64,000 bases of DNA from Anaerofustis butyriciformans (lineage in GTDB: Bacteria; Bacillota; Clostridia; Eubacteriales; Anaerofustaceae), in assembly GCF_036289385.1 (NCBI RefSeq), contig NZ_JAYFFH010000001.1, forward strand, positions 434,001 through 498,000, given 5' to 3'. The translations under genes and the position numbers were made by a program. The notes under the pieces are model-generated. The model did no database searches, was not told where the DNA came from, and was given only the letters and a program-made list of their open reading frames with translations. How positions within the stretch are numbered: the stretch's first letter is position 1; every line of letters begins with the position of its first letter. Shown piece by piece: positions 17,031 through 27,013 of this stretch.

Positions 17031-18992
17031 CTATTTTTTATTATTGTCTTTTTCAGTTGTATTTACCTTACTTGCAGTTTTACTGTCTTCTTTTTTTACA
17101 GTTTTATTTGCGGTAGTTTTAGCCTTAGCTGTAGTATCACTATCTTTTTTTACTGTCTTTCTTGAAGAAGTTGTCTTTTTTGCAGCTGTTTTCCTGGTTT
17201 TTCCTGCAGTTTTACTTGTTGTTTTGTTTGCAGGTTTTGCAGTAGTTTTACTTGCTGACGAAGTTTGTTTTTTTGATGTCGAAGATGAAGCTTTTTTTGC
17301 TTCTTTTTCGGCTTTAGCTTCTTTCTTTTCTTCTGGCTTTACTTCTTCAGCTTTTTTAGTTGCAACTACTTCTTTCATTTTAGTATCAGTATCTTTTTCT
17401 TCTTTAACAGCTTCTTTAACTACTTCTTTTTTTTCTTCAATTACTTTAACTGTTTCTTCTTTTTTATCATTATTTTCTACAGTTTTTTCTTCTTTAGCTA
17501 TTTTATCATCCTTTTTTTCATCTACATATGGTTCAATTTCAGGATGAAGTTGTTCATATAATTTCTTATATTTATCAGCAGCTACATTCCAGCTAAAGTC
17601 TGTTTTCATAGCAGTTTTTTGCATCTTTGTCCATGCATCTTTATTATTATAATACAAATCTATTGCTGCTTTAATTGTAAACAACATTTCATGAGCATTA
17701 TAATTTGCAAAACTAAAGCCAGTTCCTTCACCTGTGTACATATTATAAGGTTTTACGGTATCTTTAAGTCCCCCTGTTTCTCTAACAATAGGAAGTGTTC
17801 CAAAGTGCATTGCTATCATTTGAGATAATCCACATGGTTCAAATAATGAAGGCATTAGAAGCATATCTCCACCTGAATATAACCTATGACTTAAAGGTTC
17901 GCTAAATCTGATATTTGCACTTACCTTACCTGGATATTTATAAGAGAAACCTTTAAACATTTCTTCATATTCATAATCTCCCGTACCAAGTACTGCAAAT
18001 TGAACAGATTGTTGCATTAGCTCATCTAAAACTCTTTGAATTAAATCAAGACCTTTTTGTTGCGTTAATCTTCCTATCATTACAATTAGAGGAATATCAG
18101 CATTAACTTCAAGACCAAGTTCTTTTTGAAGTTCTTCTTTACATTTTCTCTTTCCTGCTAAATCATCTGCAGAATAGTTTGCAACAATATTTGTTGATTT
18201 TTCAGGATTAAAGAAATCAACATCAATTCCATTTACGATACCATATAAAACATTACTTCTTCTTCTGAAAATATCTTGCATATTTTCTCCAAAGAAATCA
18301 CTTTGTATTTCACCGGCATATGTTTCACTTACAGTTGTTAAAATATCACTATAACATAAAGCACCTTTTAAGAAATTGATAGATTGAGAATCACATCTTA
18401 ATTGTTCTGATGCTGCTTTATTTCTATCTAAACCTAATATATCACCAAGAACCATATCAGACATTTGTCCTTGGAATTTTAAATTATGAACTGTAAATAC
18501 CGTTTTTATATTATCATAATTTCCTACACCATTATAAAATTCACGAAGGAATACAGGAGCCAACGCTGTATGCCAATCATTACAATGTAGAACATCACAT
18601 TTAAAATCAGGCAAATACTGTAAGCATTCCACTATTGCTTTTGAGAAAAATGCTATTCTTTCCCCATCATCAAAATAACCGTATGCTCCTCCTCTGTTAA
18701 AATAGTATTCATTATCTACAAAATAATAAATTACGCCTTGATATGTTATTTTTTCTATTCCGCAAAATACATTTCTCCACCCAAGAGGCATATAAAAATC
18801 ACAAACATGCTCCATTTGATCTTTATATTCCTGTGGAATATCTCTGTATTTTGGAACAATAACACGAACCTCAACCCCGTCATTTTGTAATGCTTTAGGC
18901 AAAGATCCTGCAACATCTCCAAGGCCACCCGTTTTCATAAACGGATAAGCCTCAGAAGCTGCAAATAATACATTTAGTTTTCTTTTAACCAT
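17031..18992 (-). CDS. glgA: Glycogen synthase GlgA with a long charged C-terminal tail
   Basis: Residues 1 to about 487 are a standard ADP-glucose-dependent glycogen synthase (GT5): KTGGLGDVAGSLPKAL near the N-terminus, HNLKFQGQ, NGIDVDFFNP, GRLTQQKGLDLI and the C-terminal MPSLFEPCGLSQ with ETGGL. The family is usually about 475-490 aa. This one adds about 165 residues. First comes a Glu/Lys-rich stretch (about 488-570). After it comes a Lys/Ala/Thr/Ser tail with repeated AKKT, SKTA and TANKT-like units resembling histone H1 tails. The tail is in frame with no stop and keeps the same codon style, so it appears genuine. GlgB carries a shorter tail of the same kind. The enzyme extends glycogen chains in the cytoplasm. 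Confidence 0.92.
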   Translation of the reverse strand: MVKRKLNVLFAASEAYPFMKTGGLGDVAGSLPKALQNDGVEVRVIVPKYRDIPQEYKDQMEHVCDFYMPLGWRNVFCGIEKITYQGVIYYFVDNEYYFNRGGAYGYFDDGERIAFFSKAIVECLQYLPDFKCDVLHCNDWHTALAPVFLREFYNGVGNYDNIKTVFTVHNLKFQGQMSDMVLGDILGLDRNKAASEQLRCDSQSINFLKGALCYSDILTTVSETYAGEIQSDFFGENMQDIFRRRSNVLYGIVNGIDVDFFNPEKSTNIVANYSADDLAGKRKCKEELQKELGLEVNADIPLIVMIGRLTQQKGLDLIQRVLDELMQQSVQFAVLGTGDYEYEEMFKGFSYKYPGKVSANIRFSEPLSHRLYSGGDMLLMPSLFEPCGLSQMIAMHFGTLPIVRETGGLKDTVKPYNMYTGEGTGFSFANYNAHEMLFTIKAAIDLYYNNKDAWTKMQKTAMKTDFSWNVAADKYKKLYEQLHPEIEPYVDEKKDDKIAKEEKTVENNDKKEETVKVIEEKKEVVKEAVKEEKDTDTKMKEVVATKKAEEVKPEEKKEAKAEKEAKKASSSTSKKQTSSASKTTAKPANKTTSKTAGKTRKTAAKKTTSSRKTVKKDSDTTAKAKTTANKTVKKEDSKTASKVNTTEKDNNKK

Positions 18993-19002
18993 TACTTACA
19001 CC

Positions 19003-20094
19003 CTATTCATTTTTTTCTTTAATGAAAATATCATCACTGGTTCCTTTAATCATTAAACCTTCACCAATAATATTTCCTTTATCTATTATAGCATATTCTA
19101 TCTGTGCTCCAGACTTAATTACGCAATTTTGCATTATAATACTATTTTTTACAACAGCACCTTTTTCTATTATTACATTACGGAAAATAACACTATTTTC
19201 AACAGTACCTGCTATTTTACAACCTGCCGGTACAACACTGTTTCTTACATGACAGCCTCTTTCGTATTTTGTAGGTGCAGAGTCTTGAACTTTTGTAAGT
19301 ATTCTTGAATTTGATTTGAATAATTCTTCTGCAATTCCTTCTTTAAGTAAATCCATATTTCCTTCAAAATATGAATCAACATCGAAAATACATCTTGAAT
19401 ATCCTACATATTCAAATGTTTTTACATTTAATTTATTATAAGAACCTTTTAATGCTTCAAATAAATCTAAATAGTCAATTTCATTGAACCATTCAAAAAT
19501 ATTTAATAGAGTTGCTCTGTTAATTATAAAACATTCAATAAATGCTTTATCACCTTTTTTAACACCTTTAACTACATCTACAACTTTTCCGCCGGCTTCT
19601 TCTATTTTTAGTATATTTTCATTATCATTTGAAATTACTTTATAAGCCATTGTTATATCAGCTCCGCTTTCAACATGAGCTTTATATAACTGTGTATAAT
19701 CAATGTTATTGATAATACTTGCTGAAGAAATTACTATGTATGGAGCAGGTGAACGTTTAAAGAACACGTCATTAATTTTAAAATCTCTTATAACAAATTT
19801 TTCATTTCCAACACCTATACCATAAGATGTTCCCGGAAGAATATGAAGACCTCCTCTTTTTTTATCTAAATCCCATTCTTTTCCGCTTCCAACATGGTCA
19901 ATAATAGAACGATATCTTGCAGGTTGTATAAGTCCTATTGTATTAATCCCGGAATTAACCATATTTGAAAGTGGGAAGTCAATTAGACGATATCTGCCTG
20001 AATAAGGAAGTGAGGCCATTGTCCTTTTATTTGTTAAAATATTTAAGTCAGGTGTCCCATAATTTGCTGTTATAATACCTACTAAATTTTTCAT
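19003..20094 (-). CDS. glgD: Glucose-1-phosphate adenylyltransferase subunit GlgD
   Basis: This 363-aa GlgC paralogue has SGRYRLIDFPLSNMVNSGI and a left-handed beta-helix C-terminus (hexapeptide-like VIIEKGAVVKNSIIMQNC). The catalytic N-terminal loop GGxGxRL is replaced by ITANYGTPDLNIL, the hallmark of the regulatory or helper GlgD subunit in Firmicutes. It pairs with GlgC to form the active ADP-glucose pyrophosphorylase. The ATG overlaps the glgC stop codon (TAATG), so the two subunits are translationally coupled. Confidence 0.92.
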   Translation of the reverse strand: MKNLVGIITANYGTPDLNILTNKRTMASLPYSGRYRLIDFPLSNMVNSGINTIGLIQPARYRSIIDHVGSGKEWDLDKKRGGLHILPGTSYGIGVGNEKFVIRDFKINDVFFKRSPAPYIVISSASIINNIDYTQLYKAHVESGADITMAYKVISNDNENILKIEEAGGKVVDVVKGVKKGDKAFIECFIINRATLLNIFEWFNEIDYLDLFEALKGSYNKLNVKTFEYVGYSRCIFDVDSYFEGNMDLLKEGIAEELFKSNSRILTKVQDSAPTKYERGCHVRNSVVPAGCKIAGTVENSVIFRNVIIEKGAVVKNSIIMQNCVIKSGAQIEYAIIDKGNIIGEGLMIKGTSDDIFIKEKNE

Positions 20095-21245
20095 TATTCT
20101 GCTCCTCCACCACTATAAATTTCATCATTACCTATCAATTGAATTTCAGCACCTTCTTCATCACTACCGAAAACAACATTTTGTTTTACAACAGAATTTT
20201 CTCCTACAACGGCATTAAAAACTTTGGCTTCTTTTTCAATTGTAACGCCAGGTAATAGTATTGAATCTTTTACGTATGCACCTTCTTCAACAGTACATCC
20301 TACACTAATAATAGAATGTTCACATGTTCCCTTTATATGACATCCATTTGCAACCAATGATTGTTGAATATCAGCATCAGGACCGATAACTTGAGAAGAA
20401 TATATATTAGCATTACTCATAATAGGAGCAGTTGGATCATCCAATATAAATTCAGGTTTTTCTTCAAGAAGTCCCATACCTGTTTCATGATAACTTTCAA
20501 CAGTTCCAACATCTTTCCAATAACCATCAAATTCATATGTATATAATCTCTTACCTTCTGAAAGAAGTTTAGGTATTATGTTTTTACCAAAGTCATGGTC
20601 TGAATTTTCATCTTCAGCATCTTCAACAAGCGCTTTAAGTAAAATATCTTTATTGAAAATATATATTCCCATTGATGCTAAATTTGAATCCGGTTTTGGC
20701 GGTTTTTCAGTAAATTTAACGATTCTGCCTTCTTCATCAGCAGTTAAGATACCAAATCTTGAAGCTTCTTCCCATTCAACAGGTTTAACAGAAACGGTTA
20801 AATCAGCTTCATTTTTCTTGTGAGTATTTAACATATCTTCATAATCCATACGATAAATATGATCCCCTGAAAGGATTAATACATAGTCTGCATCATATTG
20901 GTTTATGAATTCTATATTTCTGTATATAGCATCTGCAGTTCCAGCATACCAAGCTCCACCTGTTTGAGTTTCATAAGGTGGAAGAATGAAAGCTCCGCCT
21001 TCTCTTCCATTCAAATCCCATGCAGCTCCGCTACCTATATATGAATTTAAAGCAAAAGGTCTATACTGTGTTAAAACACCTACTGTTGAAATATTTGAAT
21101 TTGCGCAGTTTGATAATGAAAAGTCGATTATTCTATACTTTCCACCAAAAGATACGGCTGGTTTGGCAATGTTTTTTGTTAAGGCTTTTAAACGGCTACC
21201 TTGACCTCCTGCAAGAAGCATTGCAATACATTCGTTTTTTCTCAT
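20094..21245 (-). CDS. glgC: Glucose-1-phosphate adenylyltransferase catalytic subunit GlgC
   Basis: This 383-aa protein has the catalytic loop LAGGQGSRLKALTKNIAKPA, GGKYRIIDFSLSNCANS, a GSGAAWDLN block, GTADAIYRNI, and SGDHIYRMDYE with the metal-binding Asp. It also has the WKDVGTVESYHE substrate site and a beta-helix C-terminus. It makes ADP-glucose from ATP and glucose 1-phosphate, the committed step of glycogen synthesis. It follows glgP after a 31-bp gap with an AAGGAG ribosome site. Confidence 0.95.
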   Translation of the reverse strand: MRKNECIAMLLAGGQGSRLKALTKNIAKPAVSFGGKYRIIDFSLSNCANSNISTVGVLTQYRPFALNSYIGSGAAWDLNGREGGAFILPPYETQTGGAWYAGTADAIYRNIEFINQYDADYVLILSGDHIYRMDYEDMLNTHKKNEADLTVSVKPVEWEEASRFGILTADEEGRIVKFTEKPPKPDSNLASMGIYIFNKDILLKALVEDAEDENSDHDFGKNIIPKLLSEGKRLYTYEFDGYWKDVGTVESYHETGMGLLEEKPEFILDDPTAPIMSNANIYSSQVIGPDADIQQSLVANGCHIKGTCEHSIISVGCTVEEGAYVKDSILLPGVTIEKEAKVFNAVVGENSVVKQNVVFGSDEEGAEIQLIGNDEIYSGGGAE

Positions 21246-21276
21246 ATTTAATTAAACTCCTTTTTATCTATATCAT

Positions 21277-23763
21277 TTATAGATTATTTTTTATATTCCA
21301 TATTTCTTCACAATATTGTTTTATAGTACGGTCACTTGAGAAATAACCTGATTTTGCAATATTATGAAGAGATATTTTATTCCATTTATTTCTATCTAAA
21401 TAAAGTTTTTGTAAATTATTCCATCCGTTCATATATGATTCAAAATCTTTAAGTACAAAGAATTCATCATTGCTTCTAAGCAAAGTATCATATATCAAGT
21501 TGAAATTACCTGATAATTTACCAAAAGTTCCATCAACAAGTTCATCAACAAGTCTTTTTATTATTTGATTATTATTGTATTCGTCCCATACATAATAATT
21601 ATGATTTAATCTATAACTATCAACTTCTTCGGCTTTTAAACCAAATATTTCTATATTATCCATTCCAACTTTTTCAGCAATTTCAACATTCGCACCGTCT
21701 AATGTACCTAACGTAATAGCACCATTCATCATGAATTTCATATTACCGGTACCAGATGCTTCCATTCCGGCTGTTGAAATTTGTTCACTGATATTTGCAG
21801 CAGGATATATAAGCTGACCATTTGATACTGAGAAGTTTGGAACAAATGCAACTTTTATTTTTTCTGATACACCTTTATCATTATTTACAACATCAGCAAC
21901 AGAATTTACAAGTCTAATTATATCTTTTGCGAAATCATATCCTTGAGCAGCTTTCCCTGCAAAAATAAATGTTGTAGGTTGAATATCCATATTTGGATTT
22001 TCTTTAAGCTGATTATATAAATCAATTATTTTTAGAACATTAAGAAGCTGTCTTTTATATGCATGAAATCTCTTTACTTGTATATCGAAAATTGAATTAG
22101 TATCAATTTGAACACCAGATGTATCCAAAATATATTTTGCCAAGCGTTCTTTATTTTCTTTTTTGCTTTCATCCATCTTTTCAAGGAAAGAACTATCATC
22201 TTCATATTTTTGAAGTTTTTCAAGTTCATTTGCATCTTCTAACCATTTATCCCCAATTGCATCAGTTATAAGTTTAGAATAAGAAGGATTTGCTTCCCTT
22301 AAAAATCTTCTGTGAGAAATTCCGTTTGTTTTGTTTTGGAATTTTCTTGGATTTAATGTATAAAATTCTTTTAATGTATCTTTCTTTAATATTTCAGAGT
22401 GTAGTGCCGCAACACCATTTACAGTATGAGAGCAAATTACAGATAGATTTGCTGTTCTTACTTCTCCACCCCAAAGAATTGCTGTGTTTTGATGTAACTC
22501 TTGCCAATTTTCAATGTTTCTAGGGAAACTTTCCCTATATCTTCTATCAATTTCTTCAACAACATCATAAACTCTAGGAAGTAGTTGTCTAAACATGTCA
22601 ATAGGCCATTTTTCCAAAGCTTCAGGAAGAATTGTATGGTTTGTATATGAAATACTCTTGCAAGTTATATCCCAAGCATCATCCCATTCCAAACCTTCTT
22701 CATCAATAAGACGTCTCATAAGTTCAGGTGCACAAAGTGCAGGATGGGTATCATTAGTATGAATTGCAACCATATCAGGAAATAACTTCCAATCTGTTCC
22801 ATGCCATTTTTTAAATGTAGAAATGATATCTGCAATACCTGCAGAAACAAACATATATTCTTGTTTTAGTCTTAATACTTTTCCGGATAATCCATTATCG
22901 TTTGGATATAAAACACTTGTAATTGCTTCTACATCGGAACGGAATTTCATTGCACCCGCATAATCCCCATTATTAAATGCATTCATATCAAAATTTTGTT
23001 CATAAGGTTCAGCACTCCAAAGCCTTAAAGTGTTGACTGTTTTTCCGCCATACCCTACGATAGGAACATCATAAGGCACAGCAATTATATTTTCTGTATT
23101 TTCCCATGAACAATATAATTTATCATTCTCATAATTTCTTTTTACTTCGCCGCCAAATTTAACAACTACAGCTTTATTGTCTTTTCTGGCTTCAAAAGGA
23201 AAACCGTTTTCCAACCAGTTATCAGGTAATTCAACTTGTTTTCCGTCTTTTATTACTTGTTTAAAAAGTCCGTATCCATACCTTATTCCCATTCCATAAC
23301 CTGCATATCCCATACTTGCAAGAGAATCTACAAAGCAAGCAGCAAGTCTTCCAAGTCCACCATTTCCAAGTCCGGGATCTCTTTCATTTTCACATAAACT
23401 ATCAAGATCCTCTCCCAAATCCTTTAAACCTTCTTTTACAATATCTTCAACTCCAAAATTTATCAGATAATTTTTAAGTAATTTTCCGATTAAGAATTCC
23501 ATTGAAAAATAATATAATCTTTTTTGTGTTTTGTTTCTATAACCATTCTTACAATCATTACCAATTTCATTAGATTGTTTTTGAATTAATGTTGCAAGCA
23601 TATTGTATCTGTCAACACTATTTGACTCTTCAAAGCTAGCACCTAATTCTTTTTTAAAAATATTTAGATATTTTTCTTTAAAATCTTCTTTATCTTTAAA
23701 AATTTTATTATTCTGATTATTTTCTTGTTCGATATTTTTTTTACCTTTGTTAAAAACCGCCAT
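21277..23763 (-). CDS. glgP: Glycogen/maltodextrin phosphorylase
   Basis: This 828-aa GT35 enzyme has the active-site and PLP motifs: GLGNGGLGRLAACF, the PLP lysine in EASGTGNMKFMMNG (about residue 673) and THNTDTHPALCAPEL-like active-site blocks. It releases glucose 1-phosphate from glycogen using phosphate and PLP. The N-terminus (1-30) is a short Lys/Gln/Asn-rich extension ahead of the domain. Only 3 bp separate it from glgB, and its likely ribosome site lies in the purine-rich end of glgB. Having glgP between glgB and glgC means synthesis and breakdown are expressed together. Confidence 0.95.
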   Translation of the reverse strand: MAVFNKGKKNIEQENNQNNKIFKDKEDFKEKYLNIFKKELGASFEESNSVDRYNMLATLIQKQSNEIGNDCKNGYRNKTQKRLYYFSMEFLIGKLLKNYLINFGVEDIVKEGLKDLGEDLDSLCENERDPGLGNGGLGRLAACFVDSLASMGYAGYGMGIRYGYGLFKQVIKDGKQVELPDNWLENGFPFEARKDNKAVVVKFGGEVKRNYENDKLYCSWENTENIIAVPYDVPIVGYGGKTVNTLRLWSAEPYEQNFDMNAFNNGDYAGAMKFRSDVEAITSVLYPNDNGLSGKVLRLKQEYMFVSAGIADIISTFKKWHGTDWKLFPDMVAIHTNDTHPALCAPELMRRLIDEEGLEWDDAWDITCKSISYTNHTILPEALEKWPIDMFRQLLPRVYDVVEEIDRRYRESFPRNIENWQELHQNTAILWGGEVRTANLSVICSHTVNGVAALHSEILKKDTLKEFYTLNPRKFQNKTNGISHRRFLREANPSYSKLITDAIGDKWLEDANELEKLQKYEDDSSFLEKMDESKKENKERLAKYILDTSGVQIDTNSIFDIQVKRFHAYKRQLLNVLKIIDLYNQLKENPNMDIQPTTFIFAGKAAQGYDFAKDIIRLVNSVADVVNNDKGVSEKIKVAFVPNFSVSNGQLIYPAANISEQISTAGMEASGTGNMKFMMNGAITLGTLDGANVEIAEKVGMDNIEIFGLKAEEVDSYRLNHNYYVWDEYNNNQIIKRLVDELVDGTFGKLSGNFNLIYDTLLRSNDEFFVLKDFESYMNGWNNLQKLYLDRNKWNKISLHNIAKSGYFSSDRTIKQYCEEIWNIKNNL

Positions 23764-23766
23764 TAT

Positions 23767-25743
23767 TTAATTGTCTCTCTCTCTATTTTGTTTTTGTTGT
23801 TTTTCAGCTTTTGCTGTTTTTTTACTCTTAGTTGTAGTATTTGTTTTTCTCGCAGATTTTTTTGCAGTTGCTCTTTTTAATACCACACCACCGATTGGAG
23901 GAAGTTTTATCTTTATGGAATTTTCCATTCCATTACATTCTTTTTTCTTCGATTTAACACGTCTTGTATTAACAACGCCACTACCACCAAATTCTTCACT
24001 GTCTGAATTAAATATTTCAACATAATCTCCGGCTTTTGGAACTCCAACCATAAAATTATTATATGTTTCAGGAGTAAAGTTTATTATAACTATTAAATCA
24101 TCTATAGGTCTGTTTCCATGTCTTATAAAAGATATAATTGAGCGTTCATTATCATCTGCATCAATCCATGTATAACCTTCCCAAGAAGAATCTTTAACCC
24201 ATAATGATTTTGTTTTTAGATAAAAATCATTTAATGTTTTTATATAATGAAGTTGTTTTTTATGCGTGTCATATTCGTCAATTAAGAACCACTCAAGTTG
24301 TTCATAATATCTCCATTCTATAAATTGACCAAATTCACTTCCCATAAAATTAAGTTTTCCGCCCGGATGTGTCATTTGATATAATGCAAGAACTCTAAGT
24401 CCCGCAAATTGTCTCCAATAATCTCCTGGCATTTTACCAATTATAGAAGCCTTACCGTGAACGACTTCATCATGAGAAAGTGGAAGAATAAAGTTTTCAT
24501 TATATGTATACATCATTGAAAAAGTAATCAAATTGTGATTCCAAGGTTTAAATGGAAAATCAGTTCTAAAATAATTTAATGTATCATTCATCCAGCCCAT
24601 ATCCCACTTATAATGGAAACCAAGTCCCCCAACTTCAGGAGGTCTTGTAACAAGAGGCCATGCCGTACTTTCTTCTGCTATTAGCATTACATCAGGATAC
24701 ATTGTTCCTATTGTTTTATTCATATTTTGAACAAAATCAATAGCATCTAAGTCACCTTCCGTCCCATCAGGATTATATTTCTTTTGTGATTCGTCATCTA
24801 TACCAAAATTCATATATAAAATACTGCTTACACCATCAACTCTAATTCCGTCAACATGATATTTTTCAATCCAATATAATGCATTTGAAATAAGAAAACT
24901 TCTTACTTCTCCTTTTGAGAAATCAAAATTGTATGTACCCCATTGTGCATGTTCTTTTGACTCATATACTTTATCTCCGTTTAATGCACCAAGTCCGTGA
25001 GCATCTTTACAAAAATGTCCGGGAACCCAATCTATTATTACACCTATACCGGCTTTATGAAAACTTTCAACAAGATGCATAAACTCTTTAGGAGTACCAT
25101 ATCTTGAAGTCGGAGCAAAATACCCTGTTATTTGATATCCCCAAGAACCGTCAAAAGGATGTTCCATTACAGGCATTATTTCAACATGTGTATATCCCAT
25201 CTCTTTTACGTAATCTACAAGTTCTTTTGACATTTCGTCATAGGTATAATAACTACCGTCTTCATGACATCTCCAAGAACCAAGATGCACTTCATAGATA
25301 TTAAGAGGTTTTGTTGTATGGTTGTGTTTTTGTCTTGAATTCATCCATCTTTTATCTTTCCAATCATATCCCTCAATATCAGTTGTAACAGAAGCCGTTG
25401 CGGGTTTTACTTCAGCGTAAAAAGCATACGGGTCTGCTTTATATATTAGCTCGCCTTCTTTTGTTTCAATTACAAATTTATAAAGCTCACCTTCTTTTAT
25501 TCCTTCGATAAATCCAGAAAAAACACCATTTCCGTCATCATGTAAAAAGTAGTCTTCAGTGTTCCAATCATTAAAAGAACCCACAACTCTTACACTTTTT
25601 ACATCCGGAACCCAAATTCCAAAATTATATCCTTCTTTTCCGTCTATTTCAGCAGGATGAGCGCCTAACTTATCAAATGCTCTTAAATATGTTCCTTCTG
25701 CAAATAAATACTGTTCATCGTTTGTTAATAAAGTTTTTGACAT
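23767..25743 (-). CDS. glgB: 1,4-alpha-glucan branching enzyme GlgB with lysine-rich C-terminal tail
   Basis: This 658-aa enzyme has an N-terminal CBM48-type domain (about 25-130) and a GH13 branching-enzyme core. The core motifs are MPVMEHPFDGSWGYQ, GIRVDGVSSILYMNFG (nucleophile Asp), MLIAEESTAWP (acid/base Glu) and LPLSHDEVVHGK. Residues about 620-658 add a tail rich in Lys, Ala and Thr (KKSARKT, SKKTAKAEK) that is not part of the enzyme. It resembles the longer tail on GlgA. The enzyme introduces alpha-1,6 branches into growing glycogen. Confidence 0.95.
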   Translation of the reverse strand: MSKTLLTNDEQYLFAEGTYLRAFDKLGAHPAEIDGKEGYNFGIWVPDVKSVRVVGSFNDWNTEDYFLHDDGNGVFSGFIEGIKEGELYKFVIETKEGELIYKADPYAFYAEVKPATASVTTDIEGYDWKDKRWMNSRQKHNHTTKPLNIYEVHLGSWRCHEDGSYYTYDEMSKELVDYVKEMGYTHVEIMPVMEHPFDGSWGYQITGYFAPTSRYGTPKEFMHLVESFHKAGIGVIIDWVPGHFCKDAHGLGALNGDKVYESKEHAQWGTYNFDFSKGEVRSFLISNALYWIEKYHVDGIRVDGVSSILYMNFGIDDESQKKYNPDGTEGDLDAIDFVQNMNKTIGTMYPDVMLIAEESTAWPLVTRPPEVGGLGFHYKWDMGWMNDTLNYFRTDFPFKPWNHNLITFSMMYTYNENFILPLSHDEVVHGKASIIGKMPGDYWRQFAGLRVLALYQMTHPGGKLNFMGSEFGQFIEWRYYEQLEWFLIDEYDTHKKQLHYIKTLNDFYLKTKSLWVKDSSWEGYTWIDADDNERSIISFIRHGNRPIDDLIVIINFTPETYNNFMVGVPKAGDYVEIFNSDSEEFGGSGVVNTRRVKSKKKECNGMENSIKIKLPPIGGVVLKRATAKKSARKTNTTTKSKKTAKAEKQQKQNRERDN

Positions 25744-25765
25744 TTGTGCGCCACCTCATATTTTT

Positions 25766-26992
25766 TTATAATTCATTTATTAATTTTCTCATTTCACTCT
25801 TATAACCTTCTACTCCAGGTTGATCGAATGGATTAACACCTTGCATTGAAGCAGCAATACCACATGTCATTTCAAAGAAGTAAATCATTTGTCCAAGATT
25901 ATATTCATCAAGTTTTTCTATTGAAATAGTATTAATTGGAACTCCAGCTTTTTCATGAGCTAAAATAACTCCGCCTTCAGCACATCTGTTAATATCTTCT
26001 AAAGTTTTTCCTGCATATGGATCACCTGCTATTTCAGGAATAGTAAAGTTTAAGTTTGGTTCATCTATTCTAATTACTGTTTCATATACAATAGGATTAC
26101 CTTGTTGTAAGAATTGACCTATTGAATGAAGGTCTCTTGAGAAACATAAGCATGCAGGATAAGCACCTTTACCTTCTTTTCCTTCGCTTTCACCAAATAA
26201 TTGTTTTATCCATTCTCCGAAATATCTTAAAGTATCTTCAAAATATTCAAATACTTCAATAACTTTTCCACTGTTCAAAAGGTCAACTCTTGAAATAGCA
26301 TATTTTAAAAGTTCATCTTTCCAGCCTTCATCTTCTTCCATATCTTTAGCACCTTTTAATAATGCATCAATATCTGCACCTGCTGCTGCGATTGGAAGTA
26401 GTCCTACAGGAGTAAGAACTGAATATCTTCCACCTACGTTATCAGGAATAACAAAAGATTTATAGCCTTTTGCTTCAACTTCAGGTCTTAAAGTTCCCCT
26501 TACTGCATCTGTTACAACATATATTCTCTTATCTGCTTCAGCTTCACCGTATTTTTCAATTAATTTTTCTTTCAAAATTGAATAAGCCATTAATGGTTCA
26601 ACAGTTCCGCCTGATTTAGAAATAACACAAATACAAGTTTCTTTTTCTTCCATTGCTTTTACAACTTTATTCATTGTTGTAGCTGACATATTATATCCTG
26701 CAAACATTACTTCAGGATAATCATTTTTGCTTCCATCAAGAGCATCAATTACTGCTTGAGCTCCAAGATATGAACCTCCAATACCTATAACAACAAATAA
26801 ATCACATTTTTCTTTTATTTCTTTTGCTGTTTGTTTAATATCTTCAACCATATCTTTATCTATTGTTGATGGAAGATTTGCCCAACCTGTAAATTCTTGA
26901 TCTCCTTTTGCAAGTTCCCTATGCCATTTACTTGCAACATCCATTGACTCCTGTTTAATTTCAATACCGTTTCTTGATAAATCTATTCTCAT
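25766..26992 (-). CDS. pgi: Glucose-6-phosphate isomerase
   Basis: This 408-aa protein has VVIGIGGSYLGAQA, the isomerase signature GGRYSVLTPVGLLPIA, FGESEGKEGKGAYPA (catalytic Glu) and HSIGQFLQQG (catalytic His). The C-terminal lysine lies in the KSEMRKLI segment. It is somewhat shorter than the usual 440-450 aa but all sites are present. It links glucose 6-phosphate to glycolysis and, with phosphoglucomutase, to glycogen. It lies 21 bp after pgcA and 22 bp before glgB. Confidence 0.95.
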   Translation of the reverse strand: MRIDLSRNGIEIKQESMDVASKWHRELAKGDQEFTGWANLPSTIDKDMVEDIKQTAKEIKEKCDLFVVIGIGGSYLGAQAVIDALDGSKNDYPEVMFAGYNMSATTMNKVVKAMEEKETCICVISKSGGTVEPLMAYSILKEKLIEKYGEAEADKRIYVVTDAVRGTLRPEVEAKGYKSFVIPDNVGGRYSVLTPVGLLPIAAAGADIDALLKGAKDMEEDEGWKDELLKYAISRVDLLNSGKVIEVFEYFEDTLRYFGEWIKQLFGESEGKEGKGAYPACLCFSRDLHSIGQFLQQGNPIVYETVIRIDEPNLNFTIPEIAGDPYAGKTLEDINRCAEGGVILAHEKAGVPINTISIEKLDEYNLGQMIYFFEMTCGIAASMQGVNPFDQPGVEGYKSEMRKLINEL

Positions 26993-27013
26993 TTTTTATC
27001 ATTCCTCCTAAAA

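Noticed and set aside
17044..17547. 167-aa frame antisense to the lysine-rich tail of glgA
   Set aside because: It is the mirror of a Lys-rich repeat, giving Phe/Ser/Val-rich sequence, with no ribosome site.
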